This document shows positions 1 through 12,100 of a stretch of 64,000 nt of DNA, piece after piece. This stretch comes from Cycas panzhihuaensis (Eukaryota; Cycadophyta). The translations under genes were made by a program, and so were the position numbers. The notes below the pieces were generated by a model. It did not search any database, had not been told where the DNA came from, and worked only from the letters and a program-made list of their open reading frames with translations. The stretch is from positions 215,085,741 through 215,149,740 of the forward strand of contig CM041465.1 of the NCBI GenBank assembly GCA_023213395.1, in the 5' to 3' direction. How positions within the stretch are numbered: position 1 is the first letter of the stretch; the number at the start of each line of letters is the position of its first letter.

Positions 1-1100
1 TCCTTGATGAAACACTTGTAGCCTTAGTAGAATATCATGAAGGGATATGTGGTGGACATTTTGGTGGCCGATCAATGGCCTAATGTATTCTTTGTGTAGG
101 TTATTATTAGCTCACCATGTTTAAGGATGCTCATTCTTATGTACAAAAATGTGAGAGATATCAATCCCATGTGACCTTAATACACAAACTTGCATAAGAA
201 TTAAAATCAATTATTTCACCTTGGCCTTTCTCCCAATGGGGTTTCATCAACCTCATTGGTCAAACTTTGCCATTATTATCTAATGATTATAAGTTCATTA
301 TAACTGTAACTAAATACTTTACTAAATAGAGTGAAGCTATTTTGTTAGTCACTATTATTAGAAAGGTAGTTGCTACATTCATCTTTTAATATATCATTTG
401 TAGATTTGGGATATTAGATATTATAATTACTAATAATCACACTTCATTTTGTAATCCCCATGTTAGTGAGTTATGTAGTAAATTTCATATTACCCATAGA
501 CTATCGGCCCCTGATCACCCTCAGGCTAATGGCTAAGTTGAAGCCTTTAATAAGGCTTTAGCTAAAATTTTAGCTAAAACAGTCACAACCTCTCATAAAG
601 ATTAGCATGTTTAATTATTTCCAATATTATAGTCTTATAGAATCTCAATTAGAAATATTACAGGTATGATACCATGTTCTCTTATTTATGGTATTGAGGC
701 TGTTCTTCCATTAGAAGTTGAGATTCTTTCTTTACTTGTCTCGTTGAAAGAATTCACTGATGAAGAGTTCCAAATGGAAGCACATCTTTCGAAACTCGAA
801 AAGCTAGATGAGACTCATTTGCAATATTTACAAAATAATATGGCATCTAAGGCTAGGATTTAGGTTGCTCATGATAGGAATCTTAAGCCCAAAAAGTTCA
901 ATATTAGTGATAAAGTGTTGAAGTTAGAATACCTCCATGATAAACAACTAAAGTTTTCTCCTAAGTAGTTGGCCCTTATCTAGTAATCAAATATTTGAGT
1001 AATGGATCCTATCGAATCTTAATAATGGAAGGTTTAGAATTCAAAAAGCCTATAATTCTTAATATTTGAGAAAGTTTTATACCTAGTGGCATCCCAAGTC
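1..1100 (+). pseudogene. Ty3/gypsy integrase, C-terminal part of pol (decayed)
   Basis: Reading the + strand across stops gives a retroviral-type integrase. A zinc-binding HHCC region starts near 36 (HEGICGGHFGG, then a CERYQ remnant near 150-165). The core follows, with GFINLIGQ near 240, TKYFTK then a stop at the expected Trp near 310-330, and HRLSAPDHPQANG near 500-530. Both catalytic Asp positions read as Asn (GFINLIG; the ITNNHTSF stretch near 430), while the VEAFNK glutamate is kept. Several Trp and Gln codons have become TAG or TAA, for example near 533, 603 and 611. The longest open piece is 666-863. The element's gag, RT and 5' LTR lie outside the window. Family assignment to Ty3/gypsy is firm; the lineage is inferred, possibly Tat-like because of the RNase H-like domain that follows. 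Confidence 0.85.
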
Positions 1101-2084
1101 TCTACAATAAGGATAAACTACAACTCTAAAATGTTTTCTCTTGTCTAATGAGCTAAAAGTATGGGCAATTCCTTTCATTAGTCTTTTCTCACCTTCTTTT
1201 AAGTTGTTCCTCCTATCGTAAAGATTTCAGTTGTGATCATATAAGTTTATTACTCCTTCTAGTATATGTGTTAATTGTGAGTACTCTTCTTTGAGGGTTT
1301 TGGTAATTTTATCTTTTGAGCTCTGTACTCAAGAGAGAATTTGGGCCCCCAACTTTATCATTCACTCTTATCCTTAAAAGAGAGACTTTGTTAATTTTAT
1401 ATGCTTTCAATTGTTTAGATTATACTTTTACTCATTAGTTCTTCATCTTGAAGATTCCTTCTTGGTCGTATATCACTTACTATTTTCTTTTTGTTGCTTT
1501 TATTATCTTTTGTTTTCTTTATCTATATTATCAAGTGAATACTCACTATGTTTCCTTCCTTTTATGTTTGGAGACACTGCACTTTTGATCTCCTCTTTAT
1601 CCCATAGTTTAATTCTTAAGAAGAATGGACTCTTTCATCTTAGGTTCCATTGAAAAGGATAAATCCTTGTTGTATTGAGTAAAAGAACTTCATAATTGGA
1701 TGATTATGAATATATTCTTGTAAAAAAAAAGTAGAAGGTAAAAGTCTAAAAAAAATAAATAAATAAATAAATAGATTAAAAAAAGTTGTCTTATAATTTG
1801 GGGCAAGTCATATGACGACTTCATCCCCACCTATCTATGTAATAGCTTGGGTTCATTTAGATAAGGCATTCAATATGTTTAGGTCTAGTTGCTTAAGTCT
1901 ACCATGGGAGTAATTATGAATGAACTCTACTTGACACCTTTTATCCTTATCGATTATTGTCATCTCAATTATAATGTCTCTTTTTCTTTAATAGAGTCAT
2001 AACTAATTTCATTCACTATCGTCTCCTTATTAACTGATTCCTGCACCTTCCTTTATTGATCATACCATCTCCAAATATTGGTCC
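1101..2084. other. Spacer between integrase and RNase H-like domain, no gene seen
   Basis: AT-rich stretch with no recognised coding motif. The 80-codon open frame at 1411-1653 is low-complexity, rich in Phe, Leu and Ser, and resembles no family I know. An A-rich AAATAAATAAAT microsatellite lies near 1750-1775. It probably belongs to the same gypsy element as the sequences on either side. Confidence 0.4.
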
Positions 2085-2490
2085 TATCTTCTTATGGCAT
2101 TGAGTATTTCCACTAATGGAGATAGTAGAGGTAACCTAGGAACATCTATTGTTACTTTGGTGATTTATGGCCAATAGGGAAATCCTCTCCTCTCTGCTAG
2201 TCTATTTATACCTAGAGCAACTAATAATGAAGTTGAATATTCTGCTATTATATGAGCCTTGTGTAATATTTCTCATTCTTATCTTAGGCCAATTATTATA
2301 TATTCTGATTCTCAGGTAGTAGTATATTAGTTAGATGGGATATATTAGGTGCACTCTTCATGACTCCTCTTTTACCATCAAGCTTCATCATTATTCTCTT
2401 TAGTCACTATCCAATATGTTCCTCGTACCTTTAATGTTGAAGATGACACTCTTGTCTCTTCTATCTTAGATGATTATTTATATTGACTCT
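2085..2490 (+). pseudogene. RNase H-like domain downstream of gypsy integrase
   Basis: Translation across stops shows ordered RNase H motifs: NGDSRGNLG near 2115, ATNNEVEYSAII near 2220-2250, IYSDSQVVVY then a stop then LDGIY near 2300-2345, and VPRTFNVEDDTL near 2425-2455. RNase H cuts the RNA strand of the RNA/DNA hybrid during reverse transcription. In most plant gypsy elements it directly follows RT and precedes integrase. Here it lies about 1 kb downstream of integrase on the same strand, which recalls the second, plant-acquired RNase H described in Tat-lineage elements. Frame is kept well but stops replace Trp and Gln codons. The alternative, a fragment of a second element, cannot be excluded. 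Confidence 0.7.
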
Positions 2491-3600
2491 CATCTTTTAG
2501 CTGGGGGCATCTCACTCTAGAATGAGTATAAATTACCACTCCATAAAGAGTATAAACTACTGATTTTTGAAGATAAAGGTTTAAATAGTGTAGAGGTTAA
2601 GACTATAGGTTCAAGAATGAAATGAAGTGTTTAAAAGGATAGACCCACGTGGGAATGATGGGCCATGGAGGATCTTAGCAGGGGGCAAGATCTTAAAAGC
2701 TTCTTATCCCTAGAAGAAGCCAATGAAAAATCTAATATACCTGAAAAACTAGTTATTTATAGAGTGAGATTATTCTTTCATTATGTAAGCAATGTATTTT
2801 CTTTACGATATATTATATGAATATGGATTTTACTCTATGTTTGTATAATCTATCAAAAGTATTATATGAATTATATAAGTTTTTTCTTTTGAGAGACTCA
2901 CATTATTCAATCTTTTACTTTTATAAACATATTACCATTTGTTTTAGATGGTTTTATGTTTATGGAATAGAATTAGTAATCCTTTCCATCTACTTCTTTT
3001 TATTTTTTATTTGTTTTCTATCCTTCATTATTTCTTATAATCTTTTCCTTTTGAAACCTCTTTACACTCTGGAATGAGTGTAAACTATCATGTGCATACT
3101 AGTGAAAATTTTAAAAAAATATAAAATGACAAAAAAAAGAAAAAGAAAAAATGTTAAATTATTATATATTTTCATGGATTGTCATACTAATGAATGTATG
3201 TCATGTCTAATTTATAAAAGGGAAATAAAGGGGAAAAGAGTTTAGAGTTAATCATTCATTACATACAAGTTTTTAAAAAAAGTGATTAATATATATACAT
3301 GTATAAGAGAATATAGTACATCTATCACTTATGTGACTTATGGTATAACAATTGAGGCTCATAAAATGCCTTATATCTCCCTCTTGTAAAAATGAAATTC
3401 AATATTCATCTTTTTCTTAATAAAGGAGAGGAATTTTCTCTTTCTTTCCAAATAGAAATTTTTTCTTTTAGCCATTAAAGCTATCCAAGTGAATTTTATT
3501 CTTTTGTAATCACCATTCTTGAATAAAATTGCTTTGGAATAATGAAATAATTTGTCTTTTATCCATTAGTATCAATTATGGATTTTAATACATTTATATT
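2491..3600. other. AT-rich sequence, probable gypsy 3' noncoding or LTR; no gene
   Basis: No coding similarity seen. Short pieces near 2515-2565 and 3060-3085 read like GAGTATAAACTA and belong to the dispersed repeat described at 3,690-3,990 and 44.2-44.6 kb. The open frame 2817-3077 is Phe/Tyr/Leu-rich and looks like chance. Confidence 0.4.
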
Positions 3601-3689
3601 CCATGGAGCTTTTTGGAGACTTGAATGTTATATCTATCTTTCATTTTAGATCAACTCTTAACTTGGTCTCCAAAATGCTCTGGGCCCTT

Positions 3690-3990
3690 TTACCTGTTAA
3701 AGAACCTAAACTATGATAGGGGATACTCTAAAATTCAATTGTTGACAAGCCTAAACTATGACAATCAAACTCTGAAGTTCTTCACCTTGTCAATAAGTTT
3801 AAACTATGATGAAAGGCTCTAAAAAGTCACCTACTAATGAGTCAAAATTATGGTAATCCTAAGGCTCTAAAACATCATATGTTAATGAGCCCAAAAACTA
3901 TGATAGTCCATACTTTATGCTCCAAAAAAAGGACTTTCCTTTGAAGTATGGTTAATGAGAGACAAACTATGACCAATTAGATTCTTAAGT
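3690..3990 (+). repeat. Degenerate tandem copies of an AAACTATGAT-containing repeat
   Basis: At least five irregular copies of a unit centred on AAACTATGA, with companion motifs AAAAGTCACCTACTAATGAG and AGGCTCTAAAA. The same motifs in the opposite orientation form a clearer ~95-bp array at 44.2-44.6 kb and single copies at 41.04-41.16 kb and 46.64-46.71 kb. It probably belongs to an LTR or leader of an old gypsy family; that assignment is inferred. Confidence 0.6.
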
Positions 3991-4179
3991 CCCATCCAAT
4001 TTGTAGGCATTCAATATTACTTTTGTATTGAGTGAACAAGAACCCAATCCATTTAGGTAAGCTTATAGGTAAGATTTTTTTAGCCTGTTATTGTAGAAAA
4101 TTTATTCAACTTGATTATAGTTCCTTTGTAAATTAGTAAACTATTATTCACATACCTCATCTCATAGCTTGCGCTTAAT

Positions 4180-4850
4180 AGAAAATCCTTCACCCTGATT
4201 GTTGCCACCTTTCACCATCCTACTTTCTTTTTGAAGTAGGAGCTTCAGGTGTCAAGGGGGTAAATGTTTCACCAAAACCTGGCCTTAATCACTTTTAGTC
4301 ACTCTCTTATATTGTTTCATGTGAAAATGATTGGTTTAAGTTTGTTTAATTTATATTAGGCCATGTTTTAATGAAATGTTATATTGATTTTAGTATGATA
4401 ATATATGTTGAGTGATGATGATGTATCATTATATTATCACCTATCGATGACTAATAACTATGGTATTAATTCTTCCTTTTATGACCATTCTTAATTATTT
4501 CTTCCTTTAAAACATCATGTTTTATGATTTTTTCTTGATTTCATTCTTAAATTATCTTTTTTAATCAAATTTTGGGCTTGTGCTTATTATTTTCATCCCT
4601 TTTAGGTTATTTTTCTCATTAATAAAGTCATTTGTGCTAGAACTTACTAATAAAAATAATTTTTTGACTTTTTATTGAGTTATTTTTATCTCCTTATTAA
4701 TTACATTTTTGGTCTTGCCAAAAATGTGATTGATCATGTTTTATGAAGAAGATCACATTTTTGGTTTTTTAAAAAATTGACCAGTCATATTTTTATTGTC
4801 ATATATATAAAACTCTTTCAGTGTGCTAGTTTTATGTATGTCATCGCCCA
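4180..4850 (+). repeat. Old repeat block, inverted counterpart at 40.8-40.7 and 32.55-32.3 kb
   Basis: The segment near 4,198-4,270 (ACCATCCTACTTTCTTTTTG, then GGGGGTAAATGTTTCACC) matches the reverse complement of about 40,710-40,790. The following AAAAATGTGATT/AAGATCACATTTTTGG stretch near 4,700-4,770 resembles repeats near 32.3-32.55 kb and 41.7-42.0 kb. Order is conserved: AAACTATGAT repeats, then this block, then the GATCAC-type stretch. Likely an LTR of an old gypsy family. Confidence 0.5.
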
Positions 4851-6207
4851 AGTTTGATGGAAATGTATACTAAGCATGCCTAGAACTTGAGAAAACCCTA
4901 TTGTCTACTATCATTTAATATTTATGAGGTTAGAAATCAAGTTTTTGGAGGTGCTTCTTTATATTTTTCAGAGATTTTACTATTGATGTTTGGAAAGCTT
5001 TTTTTGAAGAAAAAGGGTGAAGTTAGAAGAAAGATTTTGGTGCTTTGGATATTGTTACACTTCTGCTTAGATTTTAATGTTTGATGCTTCTCAGAATACT
5101 CAAATTCTTGTAAAATGTTTAGCTTCAAAATTCTTTTTTTCCTAGTAAGATCTTTCTTATTGTAACTCTTTCAATTCTTCTACTCTTTTGTGATTATTTT
5201 TGCTCAGAATCTTTCCTCTCTTCTTAGAGATATTTGCAGTGTCTTTGTATTTATTTTTCTCCGTGGGAATTTGGCTAAAAGGCCCATCCTTTATGGGATA
5301 AAAAGAAGGTAGACTATTATGAAGAATTCTCATCTCTTCACTAATAAGATAGCTACTCTTTCCCATTCTTCTGTAACTATTTAAATCCCCAAGAGGCCTA
5401 CTTTTATCTTGACTCATTTGTGGTTGTCATTGAGCCTATTGTTCTTGTGTCTCTTTTTTTTTCCTTTATTGGTTTTAAAGGAAATTTTGAAGAGGTTTAA
5501 TCACATGAAATAAGAAAAACCATTTTGAGGTAAGAACTCATTAAGAGACAAGAAATTACAGAAACTTACTAGTATTATTCTTATTTGACTTCATTCCTTT
5601 TATTGCTCTCTTGTTTTAAAAGGAAATCTGAATATATAAATGATATGTCTTTAATGTAATCAGATCATATGAGATTCAAGGATCCTTTGATATCCTAAAG
5701 ACTCCATTTATGAATGATGATTTGATTACAATTAATTACATATAATTTTATGGTCTGAATATCATCCATTATAGTAGAAATATATATTTAAAATCTCTTT
5801 TCATCTTGGAATCATTCTCCAAAAAATAAAATAGCATGTAATTGGAATAAAAAACTTCATATAGACATTGCATGTTATTAGAGCTCTTGTTGATTTACAT
5901 ACATGGTTGCATATTATATTAGTTATAGTTCACACTAGTTTTTCTTCATTAAAAGAGTGTATAACATCTAAATGAAATAGTTTCTTTTTTCATCTTAGTG
6001 TGCTTTAATTAAAAAAAAAAAAGACATTGTATATGTATTTAAATCTCTTATTTGTGTGTTGGAAAAAAAGAATATAGATCTTGTAGTTTTATTATTTCCT
6101 CTTGTGATTTCATTTTATTTTAAAAACAATAGAAAAATAAAAAAAAATTATAAAAACCCTTCTATTGCTTAACCCTTTTCCCTTCATTCTAGTAAAACTC
6201 AAAAGGT
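4851..6207. other. No gene recognised
   Basis: AT-rich, stop-rich sequence. Open frames at 4887-5084 (+), 4937-5128 (-) and 5157-5417 (-) lack any family motif and overlap one another on opposite strands, so I treat them as chance. No tRNA-like or repeat structure was seen beyond short A and T runs. Confidence 0.5.
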
Positions 6208-6695
6208 TGAAGGAATAGGAGGAAAGGAGTCCCTAGGAAGGACGCAAGACACATTGTCAGTGTAATCTCAAATTCAGAACTCCTCCATCTAATTGTGTAG
6301 GCTAGTAAATTCAATCACGCCCTTACATCCTAGCCTTTTGTTGCTTCATTCTTATCTTAATTAAATGACATAATTAGGTGGAGATTGAAGGAAGGATGGA
6401 TCTAGGGAATAAATCACTCACAGGTACACAATGAGAATGGAGAATGAAGAAGAGATAAAATAAGATATGAGATCAAATCTTAGAGGTGAGGATGAATAAT
6501 GACTTCCTTCTTGAGATTGTACCTTTTATTATTAAGGGTGAACATTAGAATTATGATTTTTTTGCTTAATGACATGAACCCAAAATCATCTAAATGCACA
6601 TAAAATACATTTTACTAAGAGATTAATGCTAATAATATACCCTAAGGTCACTTAATTAATCTACATAAATGACCTTGATACATTAACCTCTTTCA
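6208..6695 (-). repeat. Putative 3' LTR of copia #2
   Basis: The 3' side is anchored by a purine tract on the - strand just inside the element (6,696-6,712, + strand ATCCCCCCTTTAATGG), with RNase H coding of copia #2 beginning shortly after. On the + strand the segment would start TGAAGG and end TTTCA, consistent with TG...CA termini. The outer boundary is a guess because no second LTR copy is visible, so neither length nor target duplication can be verified. Confidence 0.4.
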
Positions 6696-7129
6696 ATCCC
6701 CCCTTTAATGGTGGAAGGTCATTTTGAGAAAATATACTCTATGAGATCTTCATTTGAGCATCATTATTATATTAAAATTATAAATGACACTTTTGTGGCA
6801 AAACCCTCTTAAGGAATAAAAACCCACTAATTTTTTAAGATCTATAGTCCCTTTTATAAATCAAAATGACTAAGGTGGCTCTTGATATAACTTGATATCT
6901 AAATAGCTTAAATGTGCAACTTGATCTGCTAAATTTCTATATACTATTTGGTCATTCTCTATACCCTTTTAGGTTTTCACGGGTTTCAATTTTTTAAAAC
7001 TAGCATAAGCCTTATCCTTGTGTGCCCACATGAGGTTTTCATAAATAACATATAGTAGAGACTTACTCTTATTCTTTCATGCCCACAAGGGGTTTTATAA
7101 ATAGGATAGAGCATGATGATCTTATTGTC

Positions 7130-8796
7130 ATCTTCTTTAATCAGTAAGAGATGGAGGTCCTAAGGCCAAGCTACCTTCAGAACTATTTAAACTTCACCCT
7201 TTGCAGTGATTTAGTGAAGATATCGGCTACTTGATCTACTATGGGACAATATTCTAGTTGAATTGTGTTATCATGAACTACTTATGTGATTCTATAGACT
7301 TTTGTACTTATATATTTAATATAATTATAAAATATAAGATTTTTTGTTATGTGGATTGCTAACTGATTATCTATACAAATGCCAATAGGACCTATTTGGG
7401 AGATATTTGATATTTTTAATAATTTTCTAAGTCATATCACCTCCTTTCTAGTCTTAGAAGTAATAATGTATTCAACTTCGGTAGTTGAATCAACAACTAT
7501 CTTCTATCATCTAGATCTCCATGATATTGGTGCTATTCTTAAAAATGTTACTTATCGAGACATAGATCTTCCTATATCTTTATCTCCTACAAAGTTTGAG
7601 TCTATATATACAAAAATCTTAAATTCATTATTAAGTTCATATAATAGACCAAATTTTCTAGTTGTCTTTAGGTATTTTAACACTCAAACTATAGCCTGCC
7701 AGTGATTCTGCTTAGAATTTATCATGAATCATTAAAGAATACTGATAAAGTGTATAATATCTGGCCTTGTATTGGTAGTGTAGATGAGACTACCTGCAAG
7801 TTCCCTTTAGAGTTTTGAATTTGCCTCACTATTATCACTACTAATTAAGAGTTTGGTATTAGGGTCCATAGGTATAGCCACTAGTTGAGTATTTTCTAAT
7901 TAAAACTTAGTTAAAAGATCATTGATGTATTTTTCCATTCTTTTATATTACTTCAATTCCCAAGTAATATTTCATCAATCTAAGATCAAACAATTCAAAC
8001 ATTTTGTTAAGGTCATTTTTTAGTTGGATTATTACCTATTACTAACATGTCATCTACAAAGATTATGAGATAAGTAACTTTGTCCTTTTGTTGATTAATG
8101 GACAATGTTACATCAATATCTTGGTAGTCACATACCTCATATCCAAGTTGCCTTATTCTTTTAGACAACTTAATAAACCAAGTACGAGGGGCTTGTTTAA
8201 GGCCATACAAGGACTTTCTAAGTCTACAAACCTTATGTTCTTGACCTTTGATCTCGTATCCTTCTAGCTAAGCCATATGAATTTCTTCTTCATGATCCCC
8301 ATTAAGAAATGTAGTCTTAATATCAAACTAGTGGATTTTCCAGCCCTGTTGAGTAGCCAAGGCCATAAGAGTCCTAATTATAGGTCACTTAGTTGTAGGT
8401 GCAAAGAATTTATTGTATCTAATGCCTTTCCTTTGTGTGAATCCTTTAGCTACCAATCTCACCTTGTGTCTTTTAAGGGTGTCATTTGATCTTTATTTAT
8501 TTTTGAACACCCATTTATTTGAAACTATCTTTCTATCAAGTGGTAGATCAATGATCTCCCATGTACCATTTTTTATAAAAGATTAGTATTCTTAGTTTAT
8601 TATATTTCTCCAAACTATATGTTTTATAACTTCCTAGTATAAGAGGGGCTCTTCATTAAGAGTAAGGTATAGTTCTGCTAGTTCAAGCTTAGTATATAAT
8701 GATTCCTACATCCTTGCTCTATGGGTAATTCGATTGCTAGTTTTACCTATCTCATGTAGTCGTATCTCCTTGTTGAGCTAGTGGGCTCCATGAGAT
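7130..8796 (-). pseudogene. Copia #2: RT and RNase H portion of Ty1/copia pol
   Basis: Read on the - strand from 8,796 downward. N-terminal RT comes first: SNKWVFKNK near 8,500 and HKVRLVAKGFTQRKG near 8,440. MYGLKQAPRTW at the start of the open piece 8,210-8,013 and the catalytic IIFVDDMLVIGNN (the YVDD position, as FVDD) near 8,055 follow. RNase H comes last: TEVEYIITSKTRKEV near 7,470 and VDNQLAIHITKN near 7,350. This is the polymerase part of a Ty1/copia element. Stops and frame shifts interrupt it. Gag, protease and integrase are absent: the coding stops at the TG microsatellite at 8,797, where copia #1 begins. It is the oldest layer of the nest. Confidence 0.85.
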
Positions 8797-8825
8797 ACAT
8801 ATGTATGTGTGTGTGTGTGTGTGTG
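8797..8825 (+). repeat. TG microsatellite at the left edge of copia #1
   Basis: ATGTATGTGTGTGTG-type repeat that abuts the left LTR of copia #1. A much longer TG/TA microsatellite abuts the right LTR at 27,090. The simplest reading is one target microsatellite split by the insertion. Confidence 0.8.
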
Positions 8826-9184
8826 TATTAGAAGTGAGGTGCAGAGTAGGAACAATCATATTAGTGAGTGCATTATTTGAAGGAGAAAATTAAACTTCTG
8901 ATTGATATGCTGGTGGTATTAAAAAATACCAGGGAGGTATTCCCACCCCATTTATAGGCAAGTTTGGGAAGGCGACAAGTGCCTCAACATAATATATTTT
9001 AAATTCAAATTAACATTAAAAAATATTAAACAATAATTAAACACGTGCCTTAATATAGATGTGTTGGCTCTTTTGGTGACTGGTGGCAGCTGCTAGGTGG
9101 CCCAAGGTATCCTAAGGAGGCCTAAGGTGGCTTTGAGGGCCCCTAGGTATATATGACATAGGAACATTAGGTATTATCCTAACA
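8826..9184 (-). repeat. Copia #1 3' LTR
   Basis: Direct repeat of 26,731-27,089 with the same length (359 bp) but many substitutions (roughly 50 by eye). On the + strand it begins TATTAGAAG, the second base differing from TGTTAGAAG in the other copy, and ends CCTAACA. The terminal dinucleotide has thus decayed by a G-to-A change. Confidence 0.9.
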
Positions 9185-12100
9185 TTCTCCCCCATAATGG
9201 CTAATATGAATAATTCTTAATTTGTCTCTAAACTTCTAAAATTTGACTTTGCATAAGGCTTTTATGAAGATATATGTTGGTTGGTCTTTGGTGATACAAT
9301 AAGCTAATTTAATCTCTTTTGATTACATTAACTCATAAATGAAGTGATTCTGAGTCTCAAAGTATTTTGTTCTGGTATGAAAAACTAGATTCTTTTCCAT
9401 CTATATAGTATTCTGATTGTTACACCAAATTATTAAGGAGTCTTTCTATTTTAGTTAAAAATCTTATAGTAGTCTTCTCAACGATATTATTTCACATATG
9501 CCAACAACTACTATTTTATACTCTACTTTGGTTGTATATAGGGAAACTATATTTTGTTTCTTAGTACCCCATGTTATAGTTGTTGATCCCATACTAAATA
9601 TATAACCTAAAGTTGATTTTCTATCATCAATATCCCCTACCCAATCTTAGCCTGTATAACTTATTAACTAAAATTTTGATGAAGCTTTGTAATATAACCT
9701 ATATTTTGAAGCACCTTTGAGATAATGAAGAATTCTTTTGGTTGCTTACTAATGAGTGGTCTTCAGATCTTACATGAATATGGATTAAACATTGACAAAA
9801 TGTGTTATATCAGGTTGAATAGATATAAAATAGATCAAGCTACTGATTAGTTATCTATAGAGTATAGGATCAACTAGTGTAGAATCATCTAATTTAAAGA
9901 GCTTAATTCTAGTTTCTACTAGAGTTACCAAATATTTACAGTCTGTCATCCTGAATTTTTGTAATAGATATAGAGTATATTTTCATTGGGAGATGAAGAT
10001 GCCCTTCTTATCTTGCCATACTTCCAAGCCTAGGAAGTAATGCCTTAGTCCCAAATTTGTCATTTCAAATTCTTTACACATAGTATCTTTAAAGTGTCAC
10101 AACAAATATGAGTCATTTCTAATATATACAAGATCATCCACATAGAGTCCTACTATTAGGATAGAGTCTCCCTTTATTTAAATATAGAGATTAGGGTTTG
10201 CTTGAGATCTTTCAAAGCCTTGATCTCTAAATTATTTATCTATTTGGAAATACTAGGCCCTAGGTGCTTATTTGAATCTGTAAAGTGCATTTTTAAGTTT
10301 GGACATTTTATTTTCTACCCCCCTAACTTCAAAACCAAAGGGTTGAGTGACACAAATATCCTCTTCAATATAACTATTGAGGAAGGCACTTTTGATGTCC
10401 ATTTGGTAGACTTTCTTTCTTATTTGGGCAACTAAACTCATTATCATTCTAACTATTTACATCCTAGTAATAGGGGTAAATGTTTAATTATAATCAATAC
10501 CTTCTTTTTTGGCATAACCCTTAGCGACCAATCTAGCCTTGTATTTATTGATTTATCCATCCAAGCAAAACTTGGTTTTGTAGATTCATTTGGTGCCAAT
10601 TTCTTTTTTATTTAGAGGTAAATTGATGAATTCCCAAGTGTCTTTTTTAACAATGGAATGGTATTCATCTTCCATCATCTTTCTCTATAATGCATGTTCA
10701 ATGGCCTCATCAAAAGTTTGAGGCTCATGGGATTCCAATACTTTACTCATGAGGGTAAAATTTACCCTATATGAGTGAGTGGATCTTCAAGTGTTATCCA
10801 ATATGTTGCCTATCTCCCCATATATCGTTAGAAGATTTTGTGGTGGAGGTTGAGAGGAGGTTCCCTCCCCACTAGGTTCATTGATGACTCATCTAGATTT
10901 AAACATAAGAGGCACATACTTTGATTTAGAGGACTTGTCAAAATTGATTACAACTTCTTTCTTCTTTTCTTGAGTATCTTGATAATAGGCATCTTCTTGA
11001 AATTTAATACCTCTACTCAACATGACTCTCTTTGACTTAGGATAAAAAACTTTGTATAATTTGGAGGCTTTGCTATAACCAAGAAATATACATTTGATAC
11101 TATGATCATCCAACTTGGATTTTTTTTTTATCAAGAATATGAGTATATGCTAGGCACCAAAAGACTCTAAGGTAATGTATGCTTGGTTTATAGTTCGTCC
11201 AAGCTTCTTTAGGTGTTTTCCACCTTAGGGATTTGGTGGAGTACCTATTGAGGAGATAGACATATGTATGAACTACTTCTACCCAAAATTCATGACCCAA
11301 GTTCTTATCCTTTAACATGCACCTTACTATTTTAGCAATTGTATGATTTTTCCTTTCTGCTACATCATTTTGTTGTGGGGTATAGGGATTGGTGAGTTGT
11401 CTTCTAATTCTATGATGTACATAATATGATTTAAATTCATTAGAGATAAATTCTCCCATATTATCTGATCTTAAAGAAAGTAGCTTATGCTCACTTTATC
11501 ATTCCATAAAGGTTTTGAAGTCAACAAAGTGTTGAAATATATCTAATTTGAATTTAAAGAAGAATACCCATGTCTTTCTAGTGTAATCATCAATGAACAT
11601 GATGAAGTAGTGAGCTCCTACTAATGAGGGGATATCCATTAGACTGCATATATCTATATATACTAGTTAAAGTGGACCTATTACCCAATGATTGAAGTTT
11701 AGAAAGATTTCCCTATGTTGTTTACTAAATATGCATCCTTCACATAGAGTTTTGTCCACTTTGATATTTGACAACCTATTTACCATATCCATTCTTTTCA
11801 TTAGGGCCAAACTACTATAGTTAAGATAGCCAAATCTCCTATGTCATAATTCACTATCCACTTTAAGTGTAGTTCTTAGGACATAGGTATCCAAAGGAGT
11901 AAGAATGGGTTTAAATAGTTTATCTTTGGTTATTTTGCCTTTTGCTATTATAGGCTTGTTTCTCCTTTTATCTTTGATTATACACTTGCCATTATCAAAG
12001 ATGACCTTGTAATATTATCCCATCATCTGCCCTACTGATAATAAGTTTTTCTTCAAGGCTAGAATATACAAGAATCATTAATATGTCTATACTCTCTTAT

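Noticed and set aside
5157-5417. 86-codon - strand Lys/Ser-rich frame as a small gene
   Set aside because: No motif, surrounded by stop-rich AT-rich DNA and overlapped by other chance frames nearby.
7379-7705. 108-codon + strand frame
   Set aside because: Antisense shadow of the RNase H region of copia #2, which is clearly recognisable on the - strand.
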